Origin: an uncultured Mesonia sp.
GTDB lineage: Bacteria > Bacteroidota > Bacteroidia > Flavobacteriales > Flavobacteriaceae
Assembly (NCBI GenBank): GCA_958296185.1
Contig: CATQIB010000022.1
Coordinates: forward strand, 1-64,000
Direction: 5' to 3'
DNA length: 64,000 bases
Part shown: positions 34,272 to 43,382 of the stretch, one piece after another
Position numbering within the stretch: the first letter of the stretch is position 1
Layout of the letters: each line of letters starts with the position of its first letter
Notes under the pieces: model-generated
Database searches by the model: none
Seen by the model: the letters and a program-made list of their open reading frames with translations, nothing else
What the model was told of the DNA's origin: nothing
Program-made: the position numbers and the translations under genes

Positions 34272-35292
34272 AGCTTTTTAGTGTTTTGAGTAATTGTTTG
34301 TTTTCTTGTGGACTTCCAATACTAATCCGTAAAGAATTTTTGATCAAGCTTGAGCGGTCGCGTACCCGTATATTATTTGATACAAGAAAGGCGTGCAATT
34401 TTTCAGCCTTGGGTGTTTCTACCAATAAAAAATTAGCTTGGCTAGGGTAGACATACGTGATGCATTCCAGTTTTTTTAGTTCATTTTCTAGATGTGCTTT
34501 TTCTTGAAGAATACAGTTTATTTCATTTTGAACATCTTGTTTTTTGGCAAGCCTATTCATAGCGGCGTGAGCATTTAAAGTACTAATGTTATAGGGTGGT
34601 TTAATTTTATTTAACCACTGCACTATTATAGGTGAAGTATAAGCTACCCCTAAGCGAATTCCGGCTAAACCATAAGCCTTACTTAAAGTTTGGCAGACGA
34701 TTAGATTTTTTCTTTTGTTCAAGTGTGATAAAGCACTTTCGTCATTACTAAAATCGATATAGGCTTCGTCTATCACCAAAATACCCGAATAAAAATCTAG
34801 TAATGCTTCTATGTCCCGCATCGGTATTGAGGATCCTGTTGGATTGTTAGGCGAACAGATAAAAAGCAATTTGGGCTTATATTTTTCAATACTCGCTTTC
34901 GCGGATTTTATGTCGATCAATTGATTGTTAATTAGAGGCTCTCTGATTACGGAGACATCATTGATTTGCGCTAAGACTTCATACATACCATAGGTGGGTG
35001 TAAAAACCATAACGCTATCTTGTTTTGAGGTGCAAAAAAGCCGAAAACATAAATCAATGACCTCGTCGCTGCCGTTGCCTAAAAAAACCTGATTGGTAGC
35101 CAAACCTTTTAAGTTGGCTAAAGCCGATTTAAGTTGGGTGTGATAAGGATCTGGATAGCGGTTGAGTTCTCCAAACGGATTTTCGTTTGCATCGAGCAAA
35201 ATTAAATCTTGTTGGTTGCTTTCGTGCCTAGCCGAACGGTAAGGTTTTAAGTTACGCAATTCGGGTCTGATAAGTTTCTCTATCTCATTCAT
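34243..35292 (-). CDS. hisC: Histidinol-phosphate aminotransferase
   Basis: A 349-residue PLP-dependent class I/II aminotransferase. It has the LDANENPFG start, [22 protein letters not shown], and the PLP lysine in [19 protein letters not shown], with the final RVRDRSS and [11 protein letters not shown] for phosphate binding. Converts imidazole acetol phosphate to histidinol phosphate. Its end overlaps hisB by 29 nt and its start overlaps hisD by 4 nt. Confidence 0.97.
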   Translation of the reverse strand: MNEIEKLIRPELRNLKPYRSARHESNQQDLILLDANENPFGELNRYPDPYHTQLKSALANLKGLATNQVFLGNGSDEVIDLCFRLFCTSKQDSVMVFTPTYGMYEVLAQINDVSVIREPLINNQLIDIKSAKASIEKYKPKLLFICSPNNPTGSSIPMRDIEALLDFYSGILVIDEAYIDFSNDESALSHLNKRKNLIVCQTLSKAYGLAGIRLGVAYTSPIIVQWLNKIKPPYNISTLNAHAAMNRLAKKQDVQNEINCILQEKAHLENELKKLECITYVYPSQANFLLVETPKAEKLHAFLVSNNIRVRDRSSLIKNSLRISIGSPQENKQLLKTLKSYEKESIIYR

Positions 35293-36575
35293 AATTTAAG
35301 GTTATTTATTCTTAAATCGACTGCATTTTTGTGACCAGCCAAGCCTTCAGCCTCAGCCATTAAAGCAACCGCATCACCAAGATTTTCAATGCCTTTTTTA
35401 GTGATCTCTTGAAAAGTGACTTGCTTGCAAAAACTTAAGGTAGATACTCCGCTATAGCTTCGGGCAAAACCATAAGTAGGTAGCGTATGATTGGTACCGC
35501 TAGCATAATCGCCCATAGATTCGCAACTGTAATGCCCCAAGAAAACCGAGCCAGCGTTGCTAATTTTGCCGGTATATTGCCCGGCTTCATCTATTGCCAA
35601 TATGAGGTGCTCGGGAGCATAAAAATTACTCCAACTAAAAGCAGTAGGCAGATCTTTTACTAGAATAGCTACACTATTTTTCAATGCTTTTTCGGCTATT
35701 TCTTTTCTTGGCAATTTTTCAAGTTGCTCTTTTAAAGCTGCTAGGGTTTGCTTTAAAATTGCTCTACTTGTGGTTAACAGCACCACTTGGCTATCTGGCC
35801 CATGTTCGGCTTGCGCAATTAAATCTGATGCTACAAAAGTTGGGTTCGCGCTTTCATCTGCGATAACCAGTACTTCGCTGGGTCCGGCAGGCATATCAAT
35901 AGCTACTCCATTTTGTTGTAAAATTTGCTTGGCATGCGTAACATAGGCGTTTCCAGGACCAAAGATTTTATCTACTCGTTTAATGCTTGAGGTACCGTAG
36001 CCCATGGCAGCAATAGCTTGTGCACCACCAATATTATATACTTCGGTAATATTTAGTAAATCGAGACAGAAAGCTACGGCGGGATGCATACTGGCATTGC
36101 CCTTTATTGGGTGACAAACAACTATACGCTGGCAATTGGCCAAACGAGCAGGAATACCTAACATTAATATAGTGGAGAACAAAGGAGCAGTACCTCCCGG
36201 TATGTAAAGGCCTACATTTTCTATGGGTTTATTTTCTTGCCAACACACTATTCCCGCACTAGTTATTATCTTCTTGTTTGGCGATAATTGACTGGCGTGA
36301 AATTTTTTAATATTCGCATAAGCTTTTAGAATGGCTTGTTTTAGGGGTTCATCTAGTTGTTTTGCCGCTTGTAGAATTTGAGATTTTTCTATTTTAAAAT
36401 CCGCTTGACGGGAATTGTCATACTTGGCATTAAAAAATTGGATGGCTTGATCTCCCTTTTCACGAACTTGTCGAAGAATATTTGCCGTATCCTCAATTTG
36501 TTGTTCAGTTTGTTGCGACGGTCGCCGTAAAGCTTTTTGCGATTCCTCTATTGTGGGGGTATATAAAACTTTCAT
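35289..36575 (-). CDS. hisD: Histidinol dehydrogenase
   Basis: A 428-residue zinc enzyme for the last two oxidations to histidine. It has VGLYIPGGTAPLFSTILML, the GPGNAYVTHAK segment, MPAGPSEVLVIAD, the EHGPDSQ zinc region, and NHTLPTYGFARSYSG near the C-terminus. Overlaps hisG by one base. Confidence 0.97.
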   Translation of the reverse strand: MKVLYTPTIEESQKALRRPSQQTEQQIEDTANILRQVREKGDQAIQFFNAKYDNSRQADFKIEKSQILQAAKQLDEPLKQAILKAYANIKKFHASQLSPNKKIITSAGIVCWQENKPIENVGLYIPGGTAPLFSTILMLGIPARLANCQRIVVCHPIKGNASMHPAVAFCLDLLNITEVYNIGGAQAIAAMGYGTSSIKRVDKIFGPGNAYVTHAKQILQQNGVAIDMPAGPSEVLVIADESANPTFVASDLIAQAEHGPDSQVVLLTTSRAILKQTLAALKEQLEKLPRKEIAEKALKNSVAILVKDLPTAFSWSNFYAPEHLILAIDEAGQYTGKISNAGSVFLGHYSCESMGDYASGTNHTLPTYGFARSYSGVSTLSFCKQVTFQEITKKGIENLGDAVALMAEAEGLAGHKNAVDLRINNLKL

Positions 36576-37432
36576 TATAAAACCATTTTATTGATGGGGA
36601 TGATTAATATATCTTCGGCACCTGCAGCTTTAAGCTGATCTATAACCGACCAAAATTGATTTTCATCGATTACAGAGTGCAGCGAACTCCAACCTGGCTG
36701 GGCGAGAGGCAACACCGTGGGGCTTTTTAAAACGGGTAAAATTTGGCTTACCGCATTAATTTTATCATTGGGTACGTTAAGTAAGACATATTTACTTTTC
36801 TTAGGTCTTAAAACGGCATCCATTCTAAAGACCAATTTATCTATGGTTTTTTGTTTTACGGAATTGATTTTTGGAGACTTAATCAGCACTGCTTCAGAAT
36901 TAAGAATGGTTTCAACCTCACGTAAGCCATTGTTGAAAAGAGTTGTGCCAGAGCTAACCAGGTCGCAAACTACATCGGCTAGACCAATGTTGGGAGCAAT
37001 TTCAACTGAACCCGAAAGGGTGTGAATTTCGGCTTGAATGTTATTCTTGGTTAAGTAAGCGCGAAGGGTGTTAGGGTAGGAGGTAGCTATTTTCTTTTGA
37101 GATAATGTAGAAGGATCTTTGTAATCTTCAGATTTAGGGATGGCCAAACATAATCTACAAGTCGCAAACCCCAATTTTCTTACTAGCTCATAATTGACTT
37201 GTTGCTCAATTAAAATATTTTCGCCTACAATACCAAGATCTACAATACCATCTTCAACATATTGTGGAATATCTGAATTGCGCAAAAGTAGAATCTCAAG
37301 TGCAAAATTTTCAACCACAATCTTTAACTGATTGTTTCCTTCCTTAAAATTTAAGCCACTTTCTTTTAAAAGTTGAATGGATTCTTCATACAAGCGACCT
37401 TTTTTTTGAATAGCAATTTTTAATTTACTCAT
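36575..37432 (-). CDS. hisG: ATP phosphoribosyltransferase (long form)
   Basis: A 285-residue long-form HisG from MSKLKIAIQKKGRL, which commits PRPP and ATP to histidine synthesis. It has VDLGIVGENIL, the PRPP loop around SSGTTLFNNGLREV, and a C-terminal regulatory ACT-like domain (about 210-285) for feedback by histidine. An upstream in-frame ATG would add 13 residues with no counterpart in the family, so 37432 is preferred. It is preceded by a leader peptide and attenuator, the first of eight his genes. Confidence 0.96.
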   Translation of the reverse strand: MSKLKIAIQKKGRLYEESIQLLKESGLNFKEGNNQLKIVVENFALEILLLRNSDIPQYVEDGIVDLGIVGENILIEQQVNYELVRKLGFATCRLCLAIPKSEDYKDPSTLSQKKIATSYPNTLRAYLTKNNIQAEIHTLSGSVEIAPNIGLADVVCDLVSSGTTLFNNGLREVETILNSEAVLIKSPKINSVKQKTIDKLVFRMDAVLRPKKSKYVLLNVPNDKINAVSQILPVLKSPTVLPLAQPGWSSLHSVIDENQFWSVIDQLKAAGAEDILIIPINKMVL

Positions 37433-37459
37433 TGTTTTTTGGATAAATGGGTCTGAGTA

Positions 37460-37500
37460 AATCAAAAACAAACCGTCTGATTTACTCAGACGGTTTGTTT
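37460..37500 (-). terminator. his operon attenuator (terminator)
   Basis: A perfect 15-bp stem (37466-37480 with 37486-37500) is followed on the minus strand by TTTTTGATTT, 28 bp before hisG. A 13-nt stretch at 37451-37463 is complementary to 37479-37491 in the terminator, so a competing structure with sequence just upstream of hisG is possible. Confidence 0.85.
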
Positions 37501-37517
37501 AAAAAATATAGTTTGCT

Positions 37518-37595
37518 TTACATACAACATACCCTTTTCACTTCGCCTGAGGAGCAAATATGAAAATGATGATGATGTAGATTTATAAAGTACAT
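37518..37595 (-). CDS. hisL: Histidine operon leader peptide
   Basis: A 25-codon open frame starting at the ATG complementary to 37593-37595 reads MYFINLHHHHFHICSS and then GEVKRVCCM, stop. Four consecutive His codons plus a fifth (codons 7-10 and 12) are the classical sign of ribosome-mediated attenuation: when charged tRNA-His is scarce, the stalled ribosome should disfavour the downstream terminator. The peptide ends 18 nt before the terminator stem. The family has no sequence conservation apart from the His run, so the call rests on codon content and position, which together are strong. Confidence 0.88.
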   Translation of the reverse strand: MYFINLHHHHFHICSSGEVKRVCCM

Positions 37596-37613
37596 TCCGT
37601 TTTGTTTAGGCAA

Positions 37614-37621
37614 CAAAGCTA
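37614..37621 (-). promoter_or_regulatory. Probable -7 box of the his operon
   Basis: TAGCTTTG on the minus strand matches TAnnTTTG and lies 18 bp before the leader peptide start. The -33 box is unclear. Confidence 0.45.
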
Positions 37622-37794
37622 ATTTAAACATTTTAAAATCTGTAAAAAACAAACTAAAAAATCATGTTAAATATTTAAGAATATATTTTTTTTGCTGATT
37701 TTCGCATTTTTTTAGGTGCTTTAAGTAGCTGGAAATTAAATACTTGATAAAAAAAATAGTAGTTAGGCTTAAATTTTTTTGCATTTTTTATTTT

Positions 37795-37822
37795 TTGAAA
37801 GTAAAAAGTTTAAATAACTTTG
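37795..37822 (+). promoter_or_regulatory. Promoter of the trp-type leader
   Basis: TTG at 37795-37797, a 17-bp spacer and TAACTTTG at 37815-37822 match the Bacteroidota consensus, 8 bp before the leader peptide ATG. Confidence 0.6.
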
Positions 37823-37830
37823 CAGGCATA

Positions 37831-37911
37831 ATGAGAAAACTAACTTTAAATACAACTTGGTGGTGGCACAGCTTAAAACAGGCGTGCTGCTTTGCTATTG
37901 GTATATATTAA
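37831..37911 (+). CDS. Tryptophan-type leader peptide
   Basis: A 26-codon frame reads MRKLTLNTTWWWHSLKQA and then CCFAIGIY, stop. Three consecutive Trp codons (codons 10-12) followed 20 bp later by a terminator are the hallmark of ribosome-mediated attenuation by tryptophan. It lies upstream of a TrpB-like gene, which makes biological sense. It is read divergently from the his leader, about 240 bp away. Confidence 0.88.
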   Translation: MRKLTLNTTWWWHSLKQACCFAIGIY

Positions 37912-37931
37912 AGTTACAATCTCTTCGTGAG

Positions 37932-37972
37932 AAAAGCCCGTCTGTAAATTTTTACAGACGGGCTTTTTTATT
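37932..37972 (+). terminator. trp-type attenuator
   Basis: A 17-bp perfect stem (37932-37948 with 37951-37967) and a T run end 27 bp before the TrpB2 start. CTC-TTCG-TGAG just before it could be part of an alternative hairpin. Confidence 0.87.
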
Positions 37973-37998
37973 TTATCCACTTTTAAATTTTTATTACT

Positions 37999-39387
37999 AT
38001 GAACACCAAAAAGATTTTTTTACCCGAGAACGAAATGCCAAGGCAATGGTATAATATTGTGGCCGATATGCCACAGAAACCATTACCTCCTTTAGACCCT
38101 AAAACCTTAGAACCACTGGCGCCAGAAGCTTTAGAACCAATTTTACCTAAAGCCTTGATAGCCCAGGAAATGAGTCAGGAACGCTATATTGACATCCCCG
38201 ATGAGGTTTTAGATAAATACCGCGTTTACAGACCTTCTCCGCTTTTTCGGGCCAGCGGTTTAGAAAAAGCATTGGATTATTCGGGTAAAATTTATTACAA
38301 GTATGAAGGAGTTAGCCCCAGTGGATCGCATAAACCTAACACTGCGCTAGCTCAAGCTTACTACAACAAAGAAGAGGGAATTAAAAAATTAACCACAGAA
38401 ACCGGAGCAGGACAATGGGGCACGGCCTTAGCCTATGCTTGTGCACAATTTGATTTGGAATGCGAAGTGTATATGGTGAATGTGAGCTACAAGCAAAAAC
38501 CTTATCGAAAGATTCTGATGAATACTTTTGGAGCAAATGTATACGCTAGTCCGTCACAACGTACCCAAGCGGGAAGAGCTGTATTAGAAGACAATCCAAA
38601 TCATACCGGAAGCTTGGGTATAGCAATATCTGAGGCAGTAGAGCGAGCCGTGCAAGAAAATGATACAAAATATTCTTTGGGTTCGGTTTTAAATCACGTG
38701 CTTTTACATCAGACTATAATTGGATTGGAAACGCAAAAACAATTGGCAATGGACAATGCCCAAGCCGATGTAATTGTTGCTCCGTTGGGTGGAGGTTCTA
38801 ATTTTGCCGGTTTGGCTTTTCCTTTTTTAAGGGAAAAAATGCAAGGAACTTCCAATACGCGATTTGTAGCGGTAGAACCCAGTAGTTGCCCAAAGCTTAC
38901 ACAAGGGAAATTCAGATACGATTTTGGTGATAATCAAGGCTATACTCCTTTAATGCCTATGTATACTTTAGGGCATAATTTTGTACCGGCAGGAATTCAC
39001 GCTGGTGGCTTGCGTTACCATGGCGCTAGTGTTTTATGTAGTCAGCTTTTAAAGGACGGTTTTATCGAGGCAAAAGCTATTGATCAACTCACTTGTTTTG
39101 AAGCTGGAATACTATTTGCTAAAGCCGAAGGAATTGTAGCGGCGCCAGAATCAACCCACGCTATAGCTCAAGTTATTCGTGAAGTAGAGCAAGCCAAAAT
39201 TGAAGGCGCTCAAAAAACAATTGTGTTTAACCTATCGGGTCACGGATTTGTTGATATGGCGGCTTATGGTGATTATTTAGACAATAAGCTCATTAATCAC
39301 CGCGTAGATGATATGGCGGTTGAACAGAGTTTAGAGAAAATCAGACACTATCAACCTGATAATTTTTTAAAGGAAATGACGCACTGA
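37999..39387 (+). CDS. TrpB2-type tryptophan synthase beta chain
   Basis: A 462-residue PLP enzyme. It has YKYEGVSPSGSHKPNTALAQ, in which Lys112 binds PLP, TTETGAGQWGTALAYACAQF, and the Gly-rich phosphate loop PLGGGSNFAGLAFP. The length and the extended N-terminus fit TrpB2, which makes tryptophan from indole and serine without a TrpA partner. No trpA or other trp gene is adjacent. The leader with three Trp codons shows that expression follows tryptophan supply and supports the assignment. Confidence 0.93.
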   Translation: MNTKKIFLPENEMPRQWYNIVADMPQKPLPPLDPKTLEPLAPEALEPILPKALIAQEMSQERYIDIPDEVLDKYRVYRPSPLFRASGLEKALDYSGKIYYKYEGVSPSGSHKPNTALAQAYYNKEEGIKKLTTETGAGQWGTALAYACAQFDLECEVYMVNVSYKQKPYRKILMNTFGANVYASPSQRTQAGRAVLEDNPNHTGSLGIAISEAVERAVQENDTKYSLGSVLNHVLLHQTIIGLETQKQLAMDNAQADVIVAPLGGGSNFAGLAFPFLREKMQGTSNTRFVAVEPSSCPKLTQGKFRYDFGDNQGYTPLMPMYTLGHNFVPAGIHAGGLRYHGASVLCSQLLKDGFIEAKAIDQLTCFEAGILFAKAEGIVAAPESTHAIAQVIREVEQAKIEGAQKTIVFNLSGHGFVDMAAYGDYLDNKLINHRVDDMAVEQSLEKIRHYQPDNFLKEMTH

Positions 39388-39404
39388 AGGTCAAATGTAA
39401 AGCT

Positions 39405-39450
39405 AAAATAATTCCCTATTTGTGTTTACACGAATAGGGAATTATTTTTA
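39405..39450 (+). terminator. Terminator after the TrpB2 gene
   Basis: A 14-bp perfect stem (AATAATTCCCTATT with its complement) and a T run, 20 bp after the stop codon. Confidence 0.85.
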
Positions 39451-39604
39451 TAACCACTCCCTAACTATTTACAAGGCAAGTCGATTAAAATCTTGTAATT
39501 TCATTTATTATCGGAGCATTAGATTTTTAAGGCAGAGGCATTCAGCATTCATGCTCAAGAATGCTAAAGGGATAACCTGATTTTTTTAGGATAAGTCAAA
39601 AGCC

Positions 39605-39937
39605 TTAAATTAATGATAAAAGAAATATGCAAAAAAATACAATACTCAAAATTATCATTGCAGTGTTAATGGCAAGATTCAACCTATTGGTGTTTTTTGT
39701 GGCGAGGCTGCTAAGCACTAATGCAATGGTACAGAAAAGCAAACCTATATAGTTAACGCTAAACCTTCCTCTTAGCCAAAGGGGTAAGTAACTTTTAAAT
39801 ATCTGAACGCGTTCGGGTTGGCTTTCGCCTGAATTATAGGCGTATATCCATAAACCGTATACTACAATTGGTATCAATACGCATAGCATATTGATTATGA
39901 TTAGCATTTTGTACGATTTATTAAATACTAATTTCAT
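39605..39937 (-). CDS. Three-helix membrane protein, unknown function
   Basis: A 110-residue protein with hydrophobic segments at about 11-34, 60-78 and 88-109 and an external or cytoplasmic loop rich in Ser, Glu and Arg (NSGESQPERVQIFKSY). No family recognised. It lies alone between a terminator and the DUF2200 gene, with no conserved partner. Confidence 0.6.
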   Translation of the reverse strand: MKLVFNKSYKMLIIINMLCVLIPIVVYGLWIYAYNSGESQPERVQIFKSYLPLWLRGRFSVNYIGLLFCTIALVLSSLATKNTNRLNLAINTAMIILSIVFFCIFLLSLI

Positions 39938-40122
39938 TAATTTGAACGCTTTATAAAAGCACTAAACTACCAGTAATTATTTTAGTAATTCGGTTTTGAG
40001 ATCGCTTATGGTTGTTCTTGATAGTTTTTTTAGGTTCAAAACACGCTATCCTTGCATCTCTCAATTTTTCAATGAAACATTTGGCATGATTAAAAGTATA
40101 CTTTTTTACAACGCAGCTTATC

Positions 40123-40494
40123 TTACCCTTCCCTTAAGATTTTATCCATTTTTCGTCCTTTTGCTAGTTCATCAACTAACTTATCCAAGTATCGAACTTG
40201 TCTGTAAATTTCAAACTCCTCTTCAATATCTTCAATTCGGTAGCCGCAAATAACGCCTTTAATCAAATGGGCATTGGGATGGATATTTGCTTTTTGAAAA
40301 AAGGCTTCAAAGGTAGCCTTTTCATCAATAAGCTGTTGTAAATTTTTTTCATCATAACCGGTGAGCCATTCAATTACTTGATGAAGTTCTTGTTTTGTTC
40401 TTCCTTTCTTTTCAACTTTGGTTACATAATGTGGATACACCGAAGCAAAAGTCATTTTGGCAACCTGTTCGTTTTTTTTAGCTGTTACTTTCAT
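40123..40494 (-). CDS. DUF2200 protein
   Basis: A 123-residue cytoplasmic protein. KMTFASVYPHYVTKVEKKGRT, then VIEWLTGYDEKNL and IKGVICGYRIEDIE are the characteristic blocks of DUF2200. Function unknown. It is the last of a run of small minus-strand genes (VOC, DUF1801, DUF4199, SRPBCC, DUF2200) that often occur together in flavobacteria. Each gene is spaced by 10-90 bp and the run is probably one or two transcripts. Confidence 0.9.
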   Translation of the reverse strand: MKVTAKKNEQVAKMTFASVYPHYVTKVEKKGRTKQELHQVIEWLTGYDEKNLQQLIDEKATFEAFFQKANIHPNAHLIKGVICGYRIEDIEEEFEIYRQVRYLDKLVDELAKGRKMDKILREG

Positions 40495-40514
40495 TTGATC
40501 TAATTTTTATTCGG

Positions 40515-40952
40515 TTATTTTCGCATAAAATCAAAGGCACCTTTTCTGAGTTGTATTCCATATTCCAGATAAGCTTTCAAGCAAGCTAAAAAATTTGCCC
40601 ATCCACCTGAATTTTCCAAGGCCCAATTTAAGTTATCTTCATTAAATTCTTTCCCTTTTTCGTTTACTTTTACTAGAGTACTTCCGTCTGCCATATTTTC
40701 TAATGTTATATTCACAGTGGTCTCGGGATCCCAAACAAATGAAATAGCCTCATACTTATCAGTTTTAACATGTGTTATTAGAAATTGTTTCTCAAATTCT
40801 GGAAATTTCCAAATCACCTCACTTCCCGTTTCCAATCGTCCGTTACTTTTAGAGATAAAGTAATTTGTCATTTTATCAGGATTCACAATTCCCTCGAAAA
40901 CCTCCTTGATTGGTTTTTGAATTTGTATGGCTGCTTTTGATTCAAGTATCAT
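40515..40952 (-). CDS. SRPBCC (AHSA1-like) domain protein
   Basis: A 145-residue protein with a START/Bet v1-like fold. AIQIQKPIKEVFEGIVNPDKM at the N-terminus, VIWKFPEFEKQF in the middle and the C-terminal NSGGWANFLACLKAYLEYGI helix are typical of AHSA1-type ligand-binding proteins. Ligand unknown. It lies 20 bp upstream of DUF2200 in the same run. Confidence 0.9.
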   Translation of the reverse strand: MILESKAAIQIQKPIKEVFEGIVNPDKMTNYFISKSNGRLETGSEVIWKFPEFEKQFLITHVKTDKYEAISFVWDPETTVNITLENMADGSTLVKVNEKGKEFNEDNLNWALENSGGWANFLACLKAYLEYGIQLRKGAFDFMRK

Positions 40953-41043
40953 AATAATTTCTTTTATAGTGTGCAGGTTTAAAGCTAATTGATTGTATTC
41001 ATCAGGTATTCGAAATGTTGAAAAGCCCCGGCTATGTATTACT

Positions 41044-41526
41044 CTATCTCTTAGTTCTCACAAAAAATGCAACAATAGCAGATGTTACCACGCCCATAAC
41101 AATAGCACCGACGACGCTCTGAATGATATAATTTTCTAGGCTAAAATAAGCTTGAGCTTCTTCTAATGAGCTGTGATAGCCTGTTTCAACCGAATAAGCA
41201 ATAACATTTGGAAAATACTCTGGGGTGATTATAGTCGAAGTTATCCATTGGGTAAGTGGCGAAAGCAAAGCGACAATAAGGGTAATAATTAACCCTGAAA
41301 CGAAGCCTTGTAAGTAGGTCATTTTATCATTGAAATAACTTTTTTTCTTTTCTTTCAATGCTAAAACATAAACTAAAATTGCAGGAATTGCAAACAAATT
41401 GGTTAAGTACATATGCTTATCTATATGCGTACTGTGCAGTCCGAAGAGCTTTTCTAAAAGCATCCACAGCAAAGACATAACAACAAACATCAATGCCCAT
41501 TTGATTTCGATTTTTCTATTCTTCAT
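41044..41526 (-). CDS. DUF4199 membrane protein
   Basis: A 160-residue protein with four membrane helices (about 8-22, 42-58, 68-92 and 128-155). The N-terminal KIEIKWALMFVVMSLLWMLL, the KKKSYFNDKMTYLQGFVSG loop and the VVGAIVMGVVTSAIVAFFVR end fit DUF4199. Function unknown. Nine bases separate it from the upstream DUF1801 gene. Confidence 0.85.
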   Translation of the reverse strand: MKNRKIEIKWALMFVVMSLLWMLLEKLFGLHSTHIDKHMYLTNLFAIPAILVYVLALKEKKKSYFNDKMTYLQGFVSGLIITLIVALLSPLTQWITSTIITPEYFPNVIAYSVETGYHSSLEEAQAYFSLENYIIQSVVGAIVMGVVTSAIVAFFVRTKR

Positions 41527-41535
41527 ATAAGGTTT

Positions 41536-41976
41536 TTAATTATGGTATGTTTTTCTGCACGAACATTCGTTGTGTTCTGCAATATAATTTATGGATTCGA
41601 TACAGAGTTCTTTAAAAACCGGAATATTTATATCCGCTAGTTTATTCATATAAATACAAGCTTTACCCATTTTAAATTTTCCTAAATCGGCTAAAAGTGC
41701 ATCACTTTTTTCTGTTTTGGAATAAATATAAAGTGAAAATTGAGCTTTACGTGGCGAGAATCCCAAAATAGGAGCATCACCCTCGTGCCCGCTTTTATAT
41801 TTGTAGTGATAGCTACCAAAGCCTATAATTGTAGGGCCCCACATTTTGGGTTCTTCTCCTGTAAGATCTTTGAGAATGCTTAATAATTCTAAACTGTCTT
41901 TCTTCTTTTGTTCGGTGTTGCAAAATGAGTCGATAAACGCGTAAACATCTGCGTTGGTTTCTACGGTTTTTGCCAT
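41536..41976 (-). CDS. DUF1801 protein
   Basis: A 146-residue YdhG-like protein. The signature is EPKMWGPTIIGFGSYHYKYK, followed by LGFSPRKAQFSLYIYS and the C-terminal MGKACIYMNKLADIN helix. Fold known as YdhG/DUF1801; function unknown. Its tail ends in NECSCRKTYHN. Encoded upstream of the DUF4199 gene. Confidence 0.9.
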   Translation of the reverse strand: MAKTVETNADVYAFIDSFCNTEQKKKDSLELLSILKDLTGEEPKMWGPTIIGFGSYHYKYKSGHEGDAPILGFSPRKAQFSLYIYSKTEKSDALLADLGKFKMGKACIYMNKLADINIPVFKELCIESINYIAEHNECSCRKTYHN

Positions 41977-42059
41977 ACTTTTTTTAATTTTTTATCGACT
42001 TTGTCTGTTCTTATAGCGAATAAGCGTTGACTAAGTTATAAAACAAATTGATTTGTCCC

Positions 42060-42506
42060 TTATTTATTTTTTTGTCTATCGGGAGCGTCAAAGCTCACCA
42101 TCCATTGAATCCCGAATTTATCGATAAAATTGCCAAAATAAGAATCCCAAAAAGTTTTACTCATTGGCATAATTATCTTGCCGCCTTCAGATAAAGCATT
42201 AAATATTCTGTCCGCTTCTTCTTTACTGTCGGTATTTATCGAAATGGAGAAATTATTCCCTTGTTTAAAGGCAGCCGACCACTCTCCTCCGGTGTCGCTT
42301 CCCATTAAAATCGAGGCTTCACTAATAGGGTAGGATATGTGCATTACTTTTTCTTTATCAGCTGCTGCAACGGGAAATTCAGGATTTTCGGGCATATCTT
42401 TAAATTTGCCCATATGCGCAAATTCTCCCCCGAATACAGTTTTGTAGAAGTTGAACGCTTCTTCACAATTTCCATCAAAGGTTAGGTAAGTGTTTAGAGT
42501 TGTCAT
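42060..42506 (-). CDS. VOC-family (PhnB-like) protein
   Basis: A 148-residue glyoxalase/bleomycin-resistance fold protein: TLNTYLTFDGNCEEAFNFYK at the N-terminus, ASILMGSDTGG in the middle and MPMSKTFWDSYFGNFIDKFG at the end, as in the PhnB (3-demethylubiquinone-type) branch. Metal and ligand are not certain. It is the first gene of the small-gene run and ends the conserved chromosome: an IS3-like element begins 20 bp upstream of its start codon. Confidence 0.92.
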   Translation of the reverse strand: MTTLNTYLTFDGNCEEAFNFYKTVFGGEFAHMGKFKDMPENPEFPVAAADKEKVMHISYPISEASILMGSDTGGEWSAAFKQGNNFSISINTDSKEEADRIFNALSEGGKIIMPMSKTFWDSYFGNFIDKFGIQWMVSFDAPDRQKNK

Positions 42507-42672
42507 ATTTTAAGATTTATTGGTTGTGTATTATACTGAAATAGGTTGACCTTTTTTACGTTTTTTTTTGGTTGATTAACTACTACTTTTAGATAGTAAG
42601 TTCAGTTAAATTTACATTATTTTTTCGATAGGATCTGTATTTGATCGTTGGATTTTGGTGGACTTCAGCTGG

Positions 42673-43362
42673 CTATCTTAAATCCAGGCTAAAATGTGTT
42701 CTTAGGTTATTGTAAATATACACTGCTTGTGCTGTCATTTTCTGCGCTAATTCAGTGTTTTTAATCGTTTGTTTTAGTCCATATTCATATTTAAGGGTTC
42801 TGTTAATTCGCTCTGCAACTGCGTTTTCATAAGGATCATACTGTTCGGTCATACTCATAACAATATTATTTTTTTCAGCAAATTGGGTGTATTTGGGGTT
42901 ACAGTATTGAAAACCTCTATCGGAATGATGGATGAGTCTTTCACTTGGGTATTCTCTATTTTTAATGGCCATAGCGAGCGCATCTATGCAAAGCGATGTT
43001 CTCATATGCTTATCTAGTTTATAGCCCATAATTTGCTTGGAATAAGCGTCTGTAACAATGGCCAAATAATTATGACCGTATTGTGTTTTAATGTAAGTGA
43101 TATCGCTTACCCATAATTGTTCTGGACGAGTAGGAACCTGATCTTTAACTAGGTTTTTATATTTTTTGTACATATGGTTTGAGTTGGTGGTGGTGATGTA
43201 ATTTTTACGTTTTGGAACTAAAAGATTATTGAGTCTTAAGAAACGGTAAAACTTATCCCTGCCAATCTTAATATCAGCGTTTATAAAGTCTTGCTTTAGT
43301 TCTGCATAAAGTTTAATCCCGCCCGTTTTTGAGCCTACTTTTTTACGGTAGTCCTTAACCAA
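42673..43362 (-). pseudogene. IS3 orfB (DDE integrase domain), truncated by a nonsense mutation
   Basis: The rve-type catalytic core is present: WVSDITYIKT, TDAYSKQIMG, IHHSDRGFQY and NAVAERINRTLKYEY give the D-D-E residues. Compared with copies 2 and 3, the AAG codon after LDLR has become TAG, which removes the last 28 residues. The N-terminal extension (FGISKQAFYKRLKAQQKQ) lies in the same frame upstream and would be joined to orfA by frameshifting. Confidence 0.85.
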
Positions 43363-43382
43363 TTTGATTAACTTTTGATGGT

